Notes: generated by a model not told the origin, from the letters alone. Numbered from the stretch's first letter, positions 44,718 through 52,416 are shown. The stretch is 64,000 nt of DNA from Bradyrhizobium tropiciagri (GCF_001189845.1 NZ_LFLZ01000003.1:62001-126000); one strand, 5' to 3'. Made by a program: numbers and translations.

Positions 44718-46244
44718 TCAGTTGGCCGTTGCGCCGGCGGCTTTCAGGTTTGACTGGCTGGGATTGCCGCCGCCCGGTTGGACTTTCACGCCTCCCATCG
44801 TGGTGCTGCCCGCGCGCGTGTCCGATCCGCCGCCATCGCCGTAGTCCTTGCGCGCAAGGATCGATCCGGCAACAAGCACGCCGTCATCGCTGACATGGTT
44901 GTTGTTGTCGCCGCGGCCGTCCTGGCCATCTCCCTGGCCGGTGCGGCCGGACGCTGCGCCGGGAGCGAGCTGAGTGTTTTGTGTGCTGGCGGACTCCGTG
45001 CCGTTGTTATCCGCGCCGCCGCCCTGTCCCTTCCTGCCAAGCGAACTTCCGGCCGCCAGACTGCCGATATCGTGGCTGTTGCTGGAGTCGTCGTTGGGCG
45101 TGTTGTTCTTGCCGTCGCCGCCGGTCGTGGTCGTCGTGCTCGAGATGATCGCGCCGGTCTTCGGATCGTTATTGGTCGTCCGGGTCGTCGTCTTGCCGTC
45201 CTTGGTGGTGTACACGATCGTCGTCCGATCGGTGCCGGGGCCGGTCACATTCAGGATTGTCATCGTGCCGCCGTTGCCGTCGGATCCTGTCGACCACGAG
45301 GCCTTGACCGGCCGTCCCGTGTTGACGATCGGCTCAACGGGCCGGCCGGTATTGACGAAGTTCTGACCCGCAGCGCCTGCACCGGATTCGCCGTACTTGT
45401 CCGATTCCCGTTCGCCCGGCGCAAGACCAGCCGAAGTGTTCAGCGAATTGGCGCCGCCTTTGCCGGCGGTGTTCAACAACTGCTGGTCGGCCTGCTCCAG
45501 TTCGGAAAGTTTCTTGCTCGCATCGTTCACGCCATGCTGCTCCATCGAGCCCGGCAGGTTCAAATGCCCCGCGCCACCCGTTCCGTCGCCAAAGCCCGGG
45601 ACCTCGCGTGGGCCTTTCTGCATCGCCGGCGTGCCGGGAAGATTGATATCGGGCCCATTGGGCACCTTGACGCCCGGTACGCTGGGCACATGGCCGTTGT
45701 CGGTGTGTCCCAGCGCGATCACCGTCGCGTCGGGGCCGGTCACATCGGGCACTTCGCCGAAACTGCCAGGCTTCGGCAGTCTTCCACGCCCATCCACCGC
45801 GCTGATCGTCTTGACCTGATTGCCGAGGGAATCGTTCGGCCTGATGATCGCGGCGGCATCGATCGACGGACGCTGGATGCCGTTGCCGGACGAAGTGACG
45901 GTTTGCGGCAATTGCGCGGGACGGACCACTGGCGTCGCAAGCTGGCTATTGCCAAGCGGTGCGATCGCGGCCGGGATGTGCGATGGCTGCAGACGCGCGC
46001 CAGCATTGCCGCCTCCGGCCGCTGGACCGCCGATCGACGACGCGGGCGCGAACCTGCTGCTGTCGAAATGGCCCATCGACGGGATCGGCGCTCGCGCAAT
46101 CGAGGCGGCTGCGGGTGACCCGAAGACACGCGCAGGGCCGCCGCCAAATCCGCCGAAGCCGTGAGCCGAAGCCGGGCCGATGGCCGTGAGCGATCCGACC
46201 GCGAAGTAAATGGTGGTTGCAAGCAAGACAGAACGACGAGACAT
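44718..46244 (-). CDS. Exported low-complexity protein (Gly/Asn/Thr-rich), member of the GTTTAC-array regulon
   Basis: 508 residues. Signal peptide about residues 1-27 ('SLTAIGPASA' cleavage), then 'HGFGGFGGGPARVFG'. The rest is low-complexity: repeated 'VNTGRPV' units near residues 295-315, a 'TTTRTTNNDPKTGAIISSTT' region near 350, and three spaced copies of a 'LA(A/P)G(S/A)...GR(K/T)GQG' element. No enzyme domain seen. Probably an exported surface or adhesin-like protein. Its upstream region carries the palindrome at 46265-46282 and the phased array at 46332-46370. The leader from palindrome to ATG is only 20 bp, against 55-62 in the other four units. Confidence 0.85.
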   Translation of the reverse strand: MSRRSVLLATTIYFAVGSLTAIGPASAHGFGGFGGGPARVFGSPAAASIARAPIPSMGHFDSSRFAPASSIGGPAAGGGNAGARLQPSHIPAAIAPLGNSQLATPVVRPAQLPQTVTSSGNGIQRPSIDAAAIIRPNDSLGNQVKTISAVDGRGRLPKPGSFGEVPDVTGPDATVIALGHTDNGHVPSVPGVKVPNGPDINLPGTPAMQKGPREVPGFGDGTGGAGHLNLPGSMEQHGVNDASKKLSELEQADQQLLNTAGKGGANSLNTSAGLAPGERESDKYGESGAGAAGQNFVNTGRPVEPIVNTGRPVKASWSTGSDGNGGTMTILNVTGPGTDRTTIVYTTKDGKTTTRTTNNDPKTGAIISSTTTTTGGDGKNNTPNDDSSNSHDIGSLAAGSSLGRKGQGGGADNNGTESASTQNTQLAPGAASGRTGQGDGQDGRGDNNNHVSDDGVLVAGSILARKDYGDGGGSDTRAGSTTMGGVKVQPGGGNPSQSNLKAAGATAN

Positions 46245-46264
46245 GACAGGCTCCTAATTGACAG

Positions 46265-46282
46265 GATGTGACCATTCACACC
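46265..46282 (-). promoter_or_regulatory. Conserved TGTGA-N4-TCACA palindrome, copy A
   Basis: GATGTGACCATTCACACC on the plus strand; core arms TGTGA/TCACA. One of five copies in the window, each 48-50 bp from the phased array and always between array and gene. Confidence 0.7.
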
Positions 46283-46331
46283 TTGTCCTTCAGTCGTCGT
46301 CCCCGCTTCGCGCGTTTCGTGGATTCAGACG

Positions 46332-46370
46332 CGTTTGCAGGCGTTTACGCCCGGTTCACACGCCATTAAT
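46332..46370 (-). promoter_or_regulatory. Phased GTTTAC direct-repeat array, copy A
   Basis: Half-sites (plus-strand) CGTTTGC 46332, CGTTTAC 46342, GGTTCAC 46353, CATTAAT 46364: steps of 10, 11 and 11 bp. Weaker half-sites continue towards the gene at 46322 and 46313. It lies between the exported-protein gene (44718-46244) and the divergent ToxR-like regulator, so it could also serve autoregulation. Direct repeats at ~11 bp are the usual arrangement for OmpR/PhoB winged-helix dimers. Confidence 0.7.
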
Positions 46371-46392
46371 CGCGCCGCAGACAGATTTGACG

Positions 46393-46441
46393 TGCTTCCG
46401 GCCTGCGTTCGCCGAAGCGACGGTCGTCTGCTTCCGGCCTG
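46393..46441. repeat. Pair of 13-bp direct repeats
   Basis: TGCTTCCGGCCTG occurs at 46393-46405 and again at 46429-46441, 36 bp apart, upstream of the regulator promoter region. Could be a second regulator-binding pair or chance. Confidence 0.35.
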
Positions 46442-46474
46442 ATCGCCGCGCCGCTCACTTCCGAAAGTTTTTGC

Positions 46475-46497
46475 TATAGTCGCCAGTGGAGGAGAGC
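46475..46497 (+). promoter_or_regulatory. Candidate -10 and ribosome-binding site of the ToxR-like regulator transcript
   Basis: TATAGT at 46475-46480 is a good -10 but has no clear -35 at 17 bp. GGAGGAGAG (46488-46496) stands at ideal spacing before the ATG at 46501, which opens a 29-codon frame, not the regulator frame. Confidence 0.4.
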
Positions 46498-46500
46498 CCG

Positions 46501-46590
46501 ATGATCATGTCGCCTGGACTGCGATGTCCCGAGAGGGGATCCGACCGCCGAAAAATAACCACGTCAGCGAATCCAGCGCGCGCATGGTGA
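46501..46590 (+). CDS. Short leader ORF overlapping the regulator start
   Basis: 29 codons from an ATG with the only strong Shine-Dalgarno in the region (GGAGGAGAG). Its TGA (46588-46590) overlaps the regulator ATG at 46584 in the string ATGGTGA. The regulator start itself has no visible ribosome-binding site, and neither does the alternative in-frame ATG at 46524. So the leader may couple translation of the regulator. The peptide is basic (two RR/KR-type clusters) and resembles nothing known. It may instead be non-functional. Confidence 0.4.
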   Translation: MIMSPGLRCPERGSDRRKITTSANPARAW

Positions 46591-47750
46591 AGTCGGGAAT
46601 CCTTGTTGTCGCCGACGACGCCTCGTTGCGAGCGACTCTCGCCCGTTGGCTGTCGCGGGCCGGCTATGCCGTTGAACTGGCCGAGAGCCCGCGGCGCGCG
46701 AACGAGGTGGCGTCAAAGGCCACCATCAGTTTGGCAATGATTGCGCCGCAGGGATTGGGTACGCCGGGCGCCGAGCTTGTCCACGAGCTCACGGATTTGG
46801 TCGAGCACGTCATCATGATCGGCGAGGCGGCCGGCGACAGCACGGCGTCGGGCGAACCGGCGGTTTGCATTTCGATGCCGTTGAGCGAGTTGGACGTGTT
46901 GGCCAAGGTCAGATCCGTCTTGCGCCCGGCTGTGGCGGTCAAGGAGGCGGTGTCAGGTCCGCAGATCCTTGGCTTCGAAGGCTACACGCTCGATGCGGCT
47001 GCGCGCACCTGCATCGATGCGCAGGGACAGCACGTGACACTGACCCGCGCGGAGTTTTCTCTTTTGCTGGCGTTCGCGCAAAGTCCGGGCCGGGTGCTGT
47101 CACGCGACGAGCTCACGCGCGTGGTGACAGGTCGCGGCGCGGAGCCCGAAGACCGCAGCGTCGACGTACTGATCTCGCGCCTGCGGCGCAAGATCGAGCC
47201 GGACCCGAAGACGCCGCGCTTCATCGTAACCGTTCCCGGCGAGGGCTACCGGTTCAGCGTCAAGCCACAGGCGGTCACTGCGCAGGATCAGGCGGCAACA
47301 GCTCAGGCGATGGATGCCGTCCAGACAGCGGATGCACCGGTCGTAGCACTTGATCAGCACCAGCCGCGTAAACGGCCGATGCTCGCTGCAATTGCCGCCG
47401 TCGCCGCAGTCCTGGTCATGGTGGGCGTGGGATGGAAGGAGTGGAGCAACCGTGGCGCCTTGCAAACGGTTGCCGAAGCATCGCCGCCCGGAGCCTCGCC
47501 CGAGATACGGCCTCCATCGAAGCCGGCGGGGTCTGCTCCATCCCGGGAAGAGCAGCGCGCCATTGTGTTCAAGCGGATGGTGGCGGCCATGCAGGATAAC
47601 CAGTTCAACTGGCGCACGGTCGAGCGGTTGGCGATCTTGTCTGGTGTCGACGAGAGCGAGGCGCACGAAATATTGGCGGAGCATCCCAACGAAGTCGTGC
47701 TCGGGAAGTCTCAGGAGGGCAAGCTGCTTGCCAAGTTGGTCGCGCGCTGA
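46584..47750 (+). CDS. Membrane-anchored winged-helix regulator with degenerate receiver domain (ToxR/CadC-like)
   Basis: 388 residues (408 if ATG 46524 is used). Residues 3-115 have the fold pattern of a response-regulator receiver ('GILVVADDASLRATLARWLS'), but the phosphoacceptor position reads 'SLAMIAPQG' (Ala instead of Asp) and the conserved Lys is lost ('CISMPLSELD'). Residues 125-228 form an OmpR/PhoB winged helix ('LTRAEFSLLLAFAQSPGRVL', 'RSVDVLISRLRRKIEPDP', 'VPGEGYRF'). A linker and basic stop-transfer 'PRKRP' lead to one membrane helix at about 265-283. A ~65-residue C-terminal domain ('FNWRTVERLAILSG', 'HPNEVVLGKS') would face the periplasm. Phosphorylation-independent, membrane-sensing regulation is inferred. 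It is the best candidate to bind the five phased arrays nearby. Confidence 0.9.
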   Translation: MVKSGILVVADDASLRATLARWLSRAGYAVELAESPRRANEVASKATISLAMIAPQGLGTPGAELVHELTDLVEHVIMIGEAAGDSTASGEPAVCISMPLSELDVLAKVRSVLRPAVAVKEAVSGPQILGFEGYTLDAAARTCIDAQGQHVTLTRAEFSLLLAFAQSPGRVLSRDELTRVVTGRGAEPEDRSVDVLISRLRRKIEPDPKTPRFIVTVPGEGYRFSVKPQAVTAQDQAATAQAMDAVQTADAPVVALDQHQPRKRPMLAAIAAVAAVLVMVGVGWKEWSNRGALQTVAEASPPGASPEIRPPSKPAGSAPSREEQRAIVFKRMVAAMQDNQFNWRTVERLAILSGVDESEAHEILAEHPNEVVLGKSQEGKLLAKLVAR

Positions 47751-47821
47751 GGCGTGACGTCCGTGCTCGAGATGCGATCAGCCGGCGGCTTCATTGGCAA
47801 GCGGCACGCGGTGCTCGCAAG

Positions 47822-47859
47822 AAAACGTGGGCAATGCCTTGGAGCGTTGCCCACGTTTT
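47822..47859. terminator. Bidirectional rho-independent terminator
   Basis: AAAACGTGGGCAA (47822-47834) pairs perfectly with TTGCCCACGTTTT (47847-47859) over a 12-nt loop, giving T-runs on both strands. It separates the regulator from the convergent exported-protein gene ending at 47876. The loop sequence resembles that of the hairpin at 53848-53877 behind the paralogous gene. Confidence 0.85.
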
Positions 47860-47875
47860 GACTGCCTTTGCTGCT

Positions 47876-48751
47876 TCACTTGGACTGATCCGCGGTTTTC
47901 ACAGCGTCATTATTGACGACCGGTGTCCAGGCGAAGGTGCCGAGCCCGCATTGGAGCCAGATCTTCTGGTAGCCGAGATAGTACATGGCGACTTCTTCGA
48001 TGTTACGCGCTGCCGCCACTTTTCCGTCCGTGGCCAGATCCTGGATCATCTGCCGGAGCTCGGTGACCTTGGCGAGGTCGTCCTTGGACAGTTGAGCAGT
48101 CGGCAGCAATTCATCGATCCCTGCCGCCAGCGCCGGAATGGTGCCGCTTGTCCCACAGTTGGAAGCGGCGGACGGAGTGGCGGCAGTCGGCCGCGCCTGT
48201 GTCGCGACGCCCGAGTTGGTCGTCGTCGCCACACGCACCGGAACGGCAACGGGGACAGTCACCGGTACTGCAACGGGCACCGGCGGCGCGAGGATCACGA
48301 CCGTGCCATGGCCGTTGTCCGAATCGTCATCCTTCTGCTTCGGCGTCTTGGGCGGGCACTTGAGCGGGTCGAGCGGGCAGACGTCGTCGACCGGATGCGG
48401 CTTCAGCGGCGGAGCTGGCGGCAATTCCGAGACCGGGATTTGCGGCTGCTTCATGGTCGAGCTGCCGACCGGAAGTTTCGAGACCGGGATCTGCGCCGGT
48501 CCCAGCGACGTCTTTGGCGGCGTTGTCGGAATTTTTGGCGGCAGGTCGACCACCTTCTGGGGGCCCAGCACATGGCTCGCGTCACGGCCCGCTTGGATGC
48601 CGGGGGCTGCCTGAACGGAGGGGAGCTGTGTGGCGATGTGCGAGGTCCCGCCGCCAAAGACCTGCATGGGAAGTGCCGCCGCCGGCGTGGCCGCAGAACC
48701 GATCGCGGTGACACTGAGGGCGATTGCCAGAAAACCAGATGTGCGAAACAT
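47876..48751 (-). CDS. Exported protein with conserved C-terminal domain, paralogue of 53895-54845
   Basis: 291 residues. Signal peptide 'MFRTSGFLAIALSVTAIG' ending near 'TPAAA'. The mature start 'LPMQVFGGGTSHIA' and 'HVLGPQKV' match the paralogue. A Pro/Lys-rich middle (about residues 70-150) and a hydrophobic Val/Pro stretch ('VPVAVPVTVPVAVPV', about 160-185) follow. A ~75-residue C-terminal domain has 'DLAKVTELRQMIQDLATDGK', 'AARNIEEVAMYYLGYQKIWL', and a pair of cysteines. I know no function for this domain. Regulated, I infer, by array B (48878-48916). SD CAGGAGAAGG. Confidence 0.87.
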   Translation of the reverse strand: MFRTSGFLAIALSVTAIGSAATPAAALPMQVFGGGTSHIATQLPSVQAAPGIQAGRDASHVLGPQKVVDLPPKIPTTPPKTSLGPAQIPVSKLPVGSSTMKQPQIPVSELPPAPPLKPHPVDDVCPLDPLKCPPKTPKQKDDDSDNGHGTVVILAPPVPVAVPVTVPVAVPVRVATTTNSGVATQARPTAATPSAASNCGTSGTIPALAAGIDELLPTAQLSKDDLAKVTELRQMIQDLATDGKVAAARNIEEVAMYYLGYQKIWLQCGLGTFAWTPVVNNDAVKTADQSK

Positions 48752-48811
48752 GACCTTCTCCTGTGGTTCGTCGTGGGTTGAGCATCCAGGGCGCTCGGCC
48801 CGTCTGGACGC

Positions 48812-48829
48812 GATGTGACCATTCACACC
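48812..48829 (-). promoter_or_regulatory. Conserved TGTGA-N4-TCACA palindrome, copy B
   Basis: GATGTGACCATTCACACC, 60 bp before the start codon of the 47876-48751 gene and 48 bp from the first half-site of array B. Confidence 0.7.
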
Positions 48830-48877
48830 TGCACATCTGTAACGTCGCCAAATCTCAGCGTTCGAAGAATTATCAAG

Positions 48878-48916
48878 CGTTTACAGAAGTTTACAGTGCA
48901 TTCACGGGTCGTTTAC
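48878..48916 (-). promoter_or_regulatory. Phased GTTTAC direct-repeat array, copy B
   Basis: CGTTTAC 48878, AGTTTAC 48888, CATTCAC 48899, CGTTTAC 48910: steps 10, 11, 11 bp. Weaker half-sites near 48868 and CGTTCGA at 48859. Upstream only of the minus-strand gene; the other side is the 3' end of the 49088-49348 gene, so the array must serve the minus-strand unit. Confidence 0.8.
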
Positions 48917-49087
48917 GGGGGCGGTGAGTGCGGCCTCGGAGGGATGCAGGGGACCGAATGCCAGTCTCGTCTTTGAGACACGAATGATTTCGCGGTCTCA
49001 GAACGAAAGAGGCCACCTGATGAGGCGGCCCGTTCCGTACCGATAATGTCCTGGTTCTATTCGCGAAGGAGAGACGCTTGCCCGGAG

Positions 49088-49348
49088 CTAGTCGTTGGGC
49101 CAGCAGTATTTTCCTTCGTAACCCAGATGGTATCCCGCCGGACAGGCGCGCGGGCGATTTGGCCAGCAGTATTTGCCTTCGTAGCCGACATGCGTCCCGG
49201 GAGGACACGAGATCGCGGCGGCCTCGACCACACCAGATTGAATTGCGATCGAGAAATTGCCGAGCGGCGAGGCCGCAGCAATTCCAGTCGAGATGGCGAG
49301 TGCGAAGCAGGTTTGGGCGAGAAGCAACAGGCCTGATTTGCGTGACAT
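49088..49348 (-). CDS. Small exported protein with two 'CPxGxHxGYEGKYCWPN' repeats
   Basis: 86 residues. Signal peptide ending 'STGIAAASP', then two near-identical 17-residue units, 'CPPGTHVGYEGKYCWPN' and 'CPAGYHLGYEGKYCWPN', each with two cysteines, which suggests a small disulfide-linked or metal-binding module. Start ATG has TTGGAGAAAG upstream. Single-gene unit behind array C. No function known to me; a periplasmic or surface peptide is likely. Confidence 0.85.
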   Translation of the reverse strand: MSRKSGLLLLAQTCFALAISTGIAAASPLGNFSIAIQSGVVEAAAISCPPGTHVGYEGKYCWPNRPRACPAGYHLGYEGKYCWPND

Positions 49349-49409
49349 GACTTTCTCCAATGGTTGGTCCCGGTTGAACATCCAGCGGCTCGCGGCCTGT
49401 CTTGGATGG

Positions 49410-49427
49410 GATGTGAACATTCACACC
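49410..49427 (-). promoter_or_regulatory. Conserved TGTGAA-N2-TTCACA palindrome, copy C
   Basis: GATGTGAACATTCACACC; here the arms extend to 6 bp (TGTGAA/TTCACA). It lies 61 bp before the gene start and 49 bp from array C. Confidence 0.7.
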
Positions 49428-49476
49428 ATGCCGATCTGTCATGCCGTGACGTTGCGACGTTCGAGAGATTCTTGAA

Positions 49477-49515
49477 CGTTTGCTGCCGTTTACATTCGGT
49501 TCACCGGCCATTAAC
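49477..49515 (-). promoter_or_regulatory. Phased GTTTAC direct-repeat array, copy C
   Basis: CGTTTGC 49477, CGTTTAC 49487, GGTTCAC 49498, CATTAAC 49509: steps 10, 11, 11 bp, with extra weaker half-sites at 49467 and CGTTCGA at 49458. Nearly identical to array A in half-site order. A divergent hydrolase gene starts at 49608 on the other side. Confidence 0.8.
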
Positions 49516-49607
49516 GGCCCGCCAGCCTGAAGCGACTACCGCCGGCGCGCAAGCCGTGCACAATGCTGCCGTGCCGCGTGGGCCTTCATCAAAGGAAGAA
49601 CGTCGTG

Positions 49608-50765
49608 ATGGGTGTTCGCCTTGTGCTGCTGCTTGTCGCATTTGCCTGCGGTGCGGCGTCATCCGCGTGGTCCGACGAACTGACGGAGATGCAGGCCACA
49701 TTTCCCGTCACGGTGGGTGGAAATACGTTTCGGCTGGAAGGGCTCATCATCAGGAAGACGGATGCGCAGGGCCGGCTGCCGATCGCGCTGTTGACGAACG
49801 GTGGCGCGGCAACCGCAACGGGCGGAGTGAATGCGACCGCCGCGGCCTATGCGCACTATGCCCGGGATCTGGCGCGGCGCGGGTGGTTGGCGGTCGTCAC
49901 GATGAGGCGCGGCTTTGGCCAGTCCGAAGGACCGAAGCCGGCGCCGATCACCTGCCAGGCGGCTTCGCTCGATGCCTGGGCGGGCGCCGCAGCCGACGAT
50001 CTACAGGCAACCATCGACACTATTGCGAAACGGCCGGATGCCGATGCGAGCAAGGTGATCGTGATTGGATCTGAAATTGCGGGCGTTGCGGCGGTGGCGC
50101 TGTCGGCGCGCAATCCGCCCGGATTGGTCAGCGTCGTATCCGTCTCGGGCGGGCTGCAATCTGAATCGAACTGCCCGATCAACGATCTCCTGGTGGAAGG
50201 ATACAAGAGCTTCGGAGCGAAGAGCCGCGTCCCGAACCTGTGGATCTATTCCAGCAGCGACCGGCTGTTCGGCCCCGATCTCGCCGAACGCTTGCACACC
50301 GCGTTTCTCGATGCCGGCGGCGACGTCAAATTCGTCATGTTCTTTCATGACGGCAATGTGGGCACCGCCGTGTTCGGCCAGGCCACGGAGGTGTGGTACG
50401 TCCAGATGGATGGCTTCCTGCGCGCCCACAATTTGCCGACATGGCGCACGACCGATGTGTGGAGCGTGATCGATCGATTGAAGATCACGGACAGGATGGA
50501 GCGGCAGAATTTCGCGGGCTCAATGATCCAGCACTATTTTGCCGCGCCAGGCGAAAAGGCGATCGCCATTTCACCGACAGTGCAGGCGGCATGGACACGC
50601 CCGCAAGACAAGCTCGGCGACGGGCCACCCCTGCCGCTGAATTACCAGACGGGATCGAGGAGCCTGGATGACGCCCGCAACGGCGCCCTCGCAGCTTGCC
50701 AGAAGGCAGCGCAGGATTGTGCCATCGTCATGGAAAACTTTCACTGGGTCGGTGACACGCGATGA
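49608..50765 (+). CDS. Exported alpha/beta hydrolase-like protein lacking the nucleophile serine
   Basis: 385 residues. Signal peptide ending near 'CGAASSAWSD' (about residue 22). The fold of a dienelactone-hydrolase/prolyl-peptidase-like alpha/beta hydrolase is seen in 'LPIALLTNGGAA', 'RGWLAVVTMRRGFGQSEGP', 'SKVIVIGSEIAGVAAVAL' and 'PNLWIYSSSDRLFGPDL'. At the nucleophile elbow its paralogue (50762-51900) has GTSAGG, while this protein has GSEIAG, with Glu156 at the catalytic Ser position, so it is probably not a serine hydrolase. C-terminal 'RNGALAACQKAAQDCAIVME' with paired cysteines is shared with the paralogue. ATGA overlap with that gene. Confidence 0.88.
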   Translation: MGVRLVLLLVAFACGAASSAWSDELTEMQATFPVTVGGNTFRLEGLIIRKTDAQGRLPIALLTNGGAATATGGVNATAAAYAHYARDLARRGWLAVVTMRRGFGQSEGPKPAPITCQAASLDAWAGAAADDLQATIDTIAKRPDADASKVIVIGSEIAGVAAVALSARNPPGLVSVVSVSGGLQSESNCPINDLLVEGYKSFGAKSRVPNLWIYSSSDRLFGPDLAERLHTAFLDAGGDVKFVMFFHDGNVGTAVFGQATEVWYVQMDGFLRAHNLPTWRTTDVWSVIDRLKITDRMERQNFAGSMIQHYFAAPGEKAIAISPTVQAAWTRPQDKLGDGPPLPLNYQTGSRSLDDARNGALAACQKAAQDCAIVMENFHWVGDTR

Positions 50766-51900
50766 CGAACCAACCGGCGTTCCATCGAACCGCAACATTA
50801 GGTGCGACCATCGCAGGCGCGATCGTTGCCCTCGTCATCTCGCTCTCGGCGCTTCTCCCGGCGATGGCGGGCGATCTTATCCAGGAACGCCAATATCTGC
50901 GCGTCAAGATCGGCGGCAAGGACGTCCGCCTGGAAGCACTCTTTGTCAAACGCGCCGATGCAAGGGGACGTTTGCCGATCGCGTTTTTCAATCACGGCAG
51001 GCCCGCCGTTCGTGCCATGGCGGTGGACCAAAGTCTCTTTGACGATCCCGGCATTAATCTCATCGCCGATATCGCGCGCCGCGGATGGCTTGTCGTGGCA
51101 ATCAATCGGCGTGGATACGGGCTGTCCGACGGCCCGGTCCAATCGGACTCACCTTGTGCCGCCGATACGTTCATGTCGTGGATGAACGCGGATGCCGACG
51201 ACATCGAGCCTCCATCGGAGCCGTCGCGCGACGCGCCGACGCCGATCCGGCAAGGATGATCGCGATCGGCACATCGGCCGGCGGAGCGGCCTCGCTCGCG
51301 CTGGGCGCGCGAAGTCCTCCAGGGCTGCTGGCGGTGATCGACATCGCGGGTGGGGAACATCTGGGCGGGTGCCCGGTGGTTGCCGATTCCGTTCCCGTCG
51401 ATTTCAGGGCTCTCGGATCGCGCAGCCATGTTCCCAATCTTTGGGTGTTCGCGAAGAACGATCCAAATCACCCGATTGATCAGATCGAGGTGATGCGGGC
51501 GGCGTTCACGGGAGGCGGTGCGGATCTCAAGCTGGCGTTGCTCGAACCGATCGGCGAAGACGGCCACACCGGCCTCGGATCAAATGCCGGTCGTGCGCAA
51601 TGGCTGGTGGAAATCGACAGTTTTCTCAGGGCGCATAATCTTCCGACCTGGCCGATCTCCAACGTGGACGTCGTGCTCCAGAGACTGCAATGGCCACAAT
51701 CGTCGCGCAACTATGTGCAGGCTTATCTGGCCGCGCCGGGCGAGAAGGCTTTCGCTCGAACGCCCGGAAAGCAGAATGCCTCATACCGGACCGCGCTCAC
51801 GCTCGACGACGCGCGCCGGCTCGCCTTGGATGCCTGCCAGCAAAAAGGCGAGCCTTGCGTCATCGCGATGGAAGACGATCGCTGGATCGGATCGCAGTGA
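50762..51900 (+). pseudogene. Exported alpha/beta hydrolase, paralogue of 49608-50765, one-base frameshift
   Basis: The frame from ATG 50762 gives a signal anchor ('AIVALVISLSALLPAMAGD') and N-terminal half with 'LPIAFFNHGRPAV' and 'RGWLVVAINRRGYGLSDGP', breaking after 'NADADDIE' at about 51208. The next frame continues as 'ASIGAVARRADADPARMIAI' with the nucleophile elbow GTSAGG, 'VPNLWVFAKNDPNHP', and the C-terminal 'ALDACQQKGEPCVIAMEDDR'. Inserting one base between 51208 and 51209 (GAG-[G]CC-TCC) restores a ~379-residue protein. The functional serine is retained in this copy. Sequence error or recent loss. Confidence 0.87.
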
Positions 51901-51910
51901 TCCGATCCAG
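51882..51910. terminator. Perfect 12-bp inverted repeat, probable bidirectional terminator
   Basis: CTGGATCGGATC (51882-51893), 5-nt loop, GATCCGATCCAG (51899-51910). It covers the stop codon of the forward hydrolase and ends 20 bp from the stop of the convergent small-protein operon. No T-run, so if it terminates, it does so weakly or with Rho. Confidence 0.45.
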
Positions 51911-51929
51911 CCGTTGAAGAGACGCAGGT

Positions 51930-52121
51930 TCATAGCGGCTTCTTCTTGCTGGGCGGGCGATACATCGTCTTCCCAGGCGACGTAACCGGGTGGAGATGAG
52001 CAGGCATCAGTTCCTTGTGGGCACTGAAAACCTGCAAGGATGCCGCCGATGCCGGCGCGTTCGCGGACCCCATCATCAGAATGCCAAATGCGGTCGCCAG
52101 GAAAATGGATGTTCGAAACAT
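51930..52121 (-). CDS. Small exported protein, third of a three-gene unit
   Basis: 63 residues. Signal peptide 'MFRTSIFLATAFGILMMG' to 'ANAPASAAS', then 'LQVFSAHKELMPAHLHPV' and a basic tail 'PPSKKKPL'. The 'LQVF' after the cleavage site resembles 'LPMQVF' and 'LPLKVF' of the two larger paralogues. SD GGAGAAAAG. No known family; it follows 52167-52364 by 45 bp. Confidence 0.75.
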   Translation of the reverse strand: MFRTSIFLATAFGILMMGSANAPASAASLQVFSAHKELMPAHLHPVTSPGKTMYRPPSKKKPL

Positions 52122-52166
52122 GACTTTTCTCCTTCACGAGATGGTTGAGCATTCGGCAGGCACCGC

Positions 52167-52364
52167 CTACCTGGCGGGACGAGGTGGCCCCATCAGTCTT
52201 ATCACCATCGGTTCGTACGACGGCCCGACCGACGTCCTCATGTGAGGGTTGTAGGCCTTGGACACCTGCGGCGTTTTCTTGAAAGATGCCGCGGCCGGCG
52301 TGGTGGCAGACGCGATCGCCGCAAGGCCGAGGGCAATCGCCAACAAGATCGATTTGCGTAACAT
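52167..52364 (-). CDS. Small exported protein, second of a three-gene unit
   Basis: 65 residues. Signal peptide 'MLRKSILLAIALGLAAIA' to 'TTPAAAS', then a short basic mature part ending 'RLMGPPRPAR'. No cysteine in the mature part. The N-terminus is close to those of 47876-48751 and 52417-52635, which suggests shared origin of signal-peptide and leader sequences. SD CAGGAGATAG with the conserved 'CCACAGGAGA' leader. Confidence 0.75.
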   Translation of the reverse strand: MLRKSILLAIALGLAAIASATTPAAASFKKTPQVSKAYNPHMRTSVGPSYEPMVIRLMGPPRPAR

Positions 52365-52416
52365 GACTATCTCCTGTGGTTGGTCGGGGTTGAATGTCCG
52401 GGAGGTCGCGGCCGGT

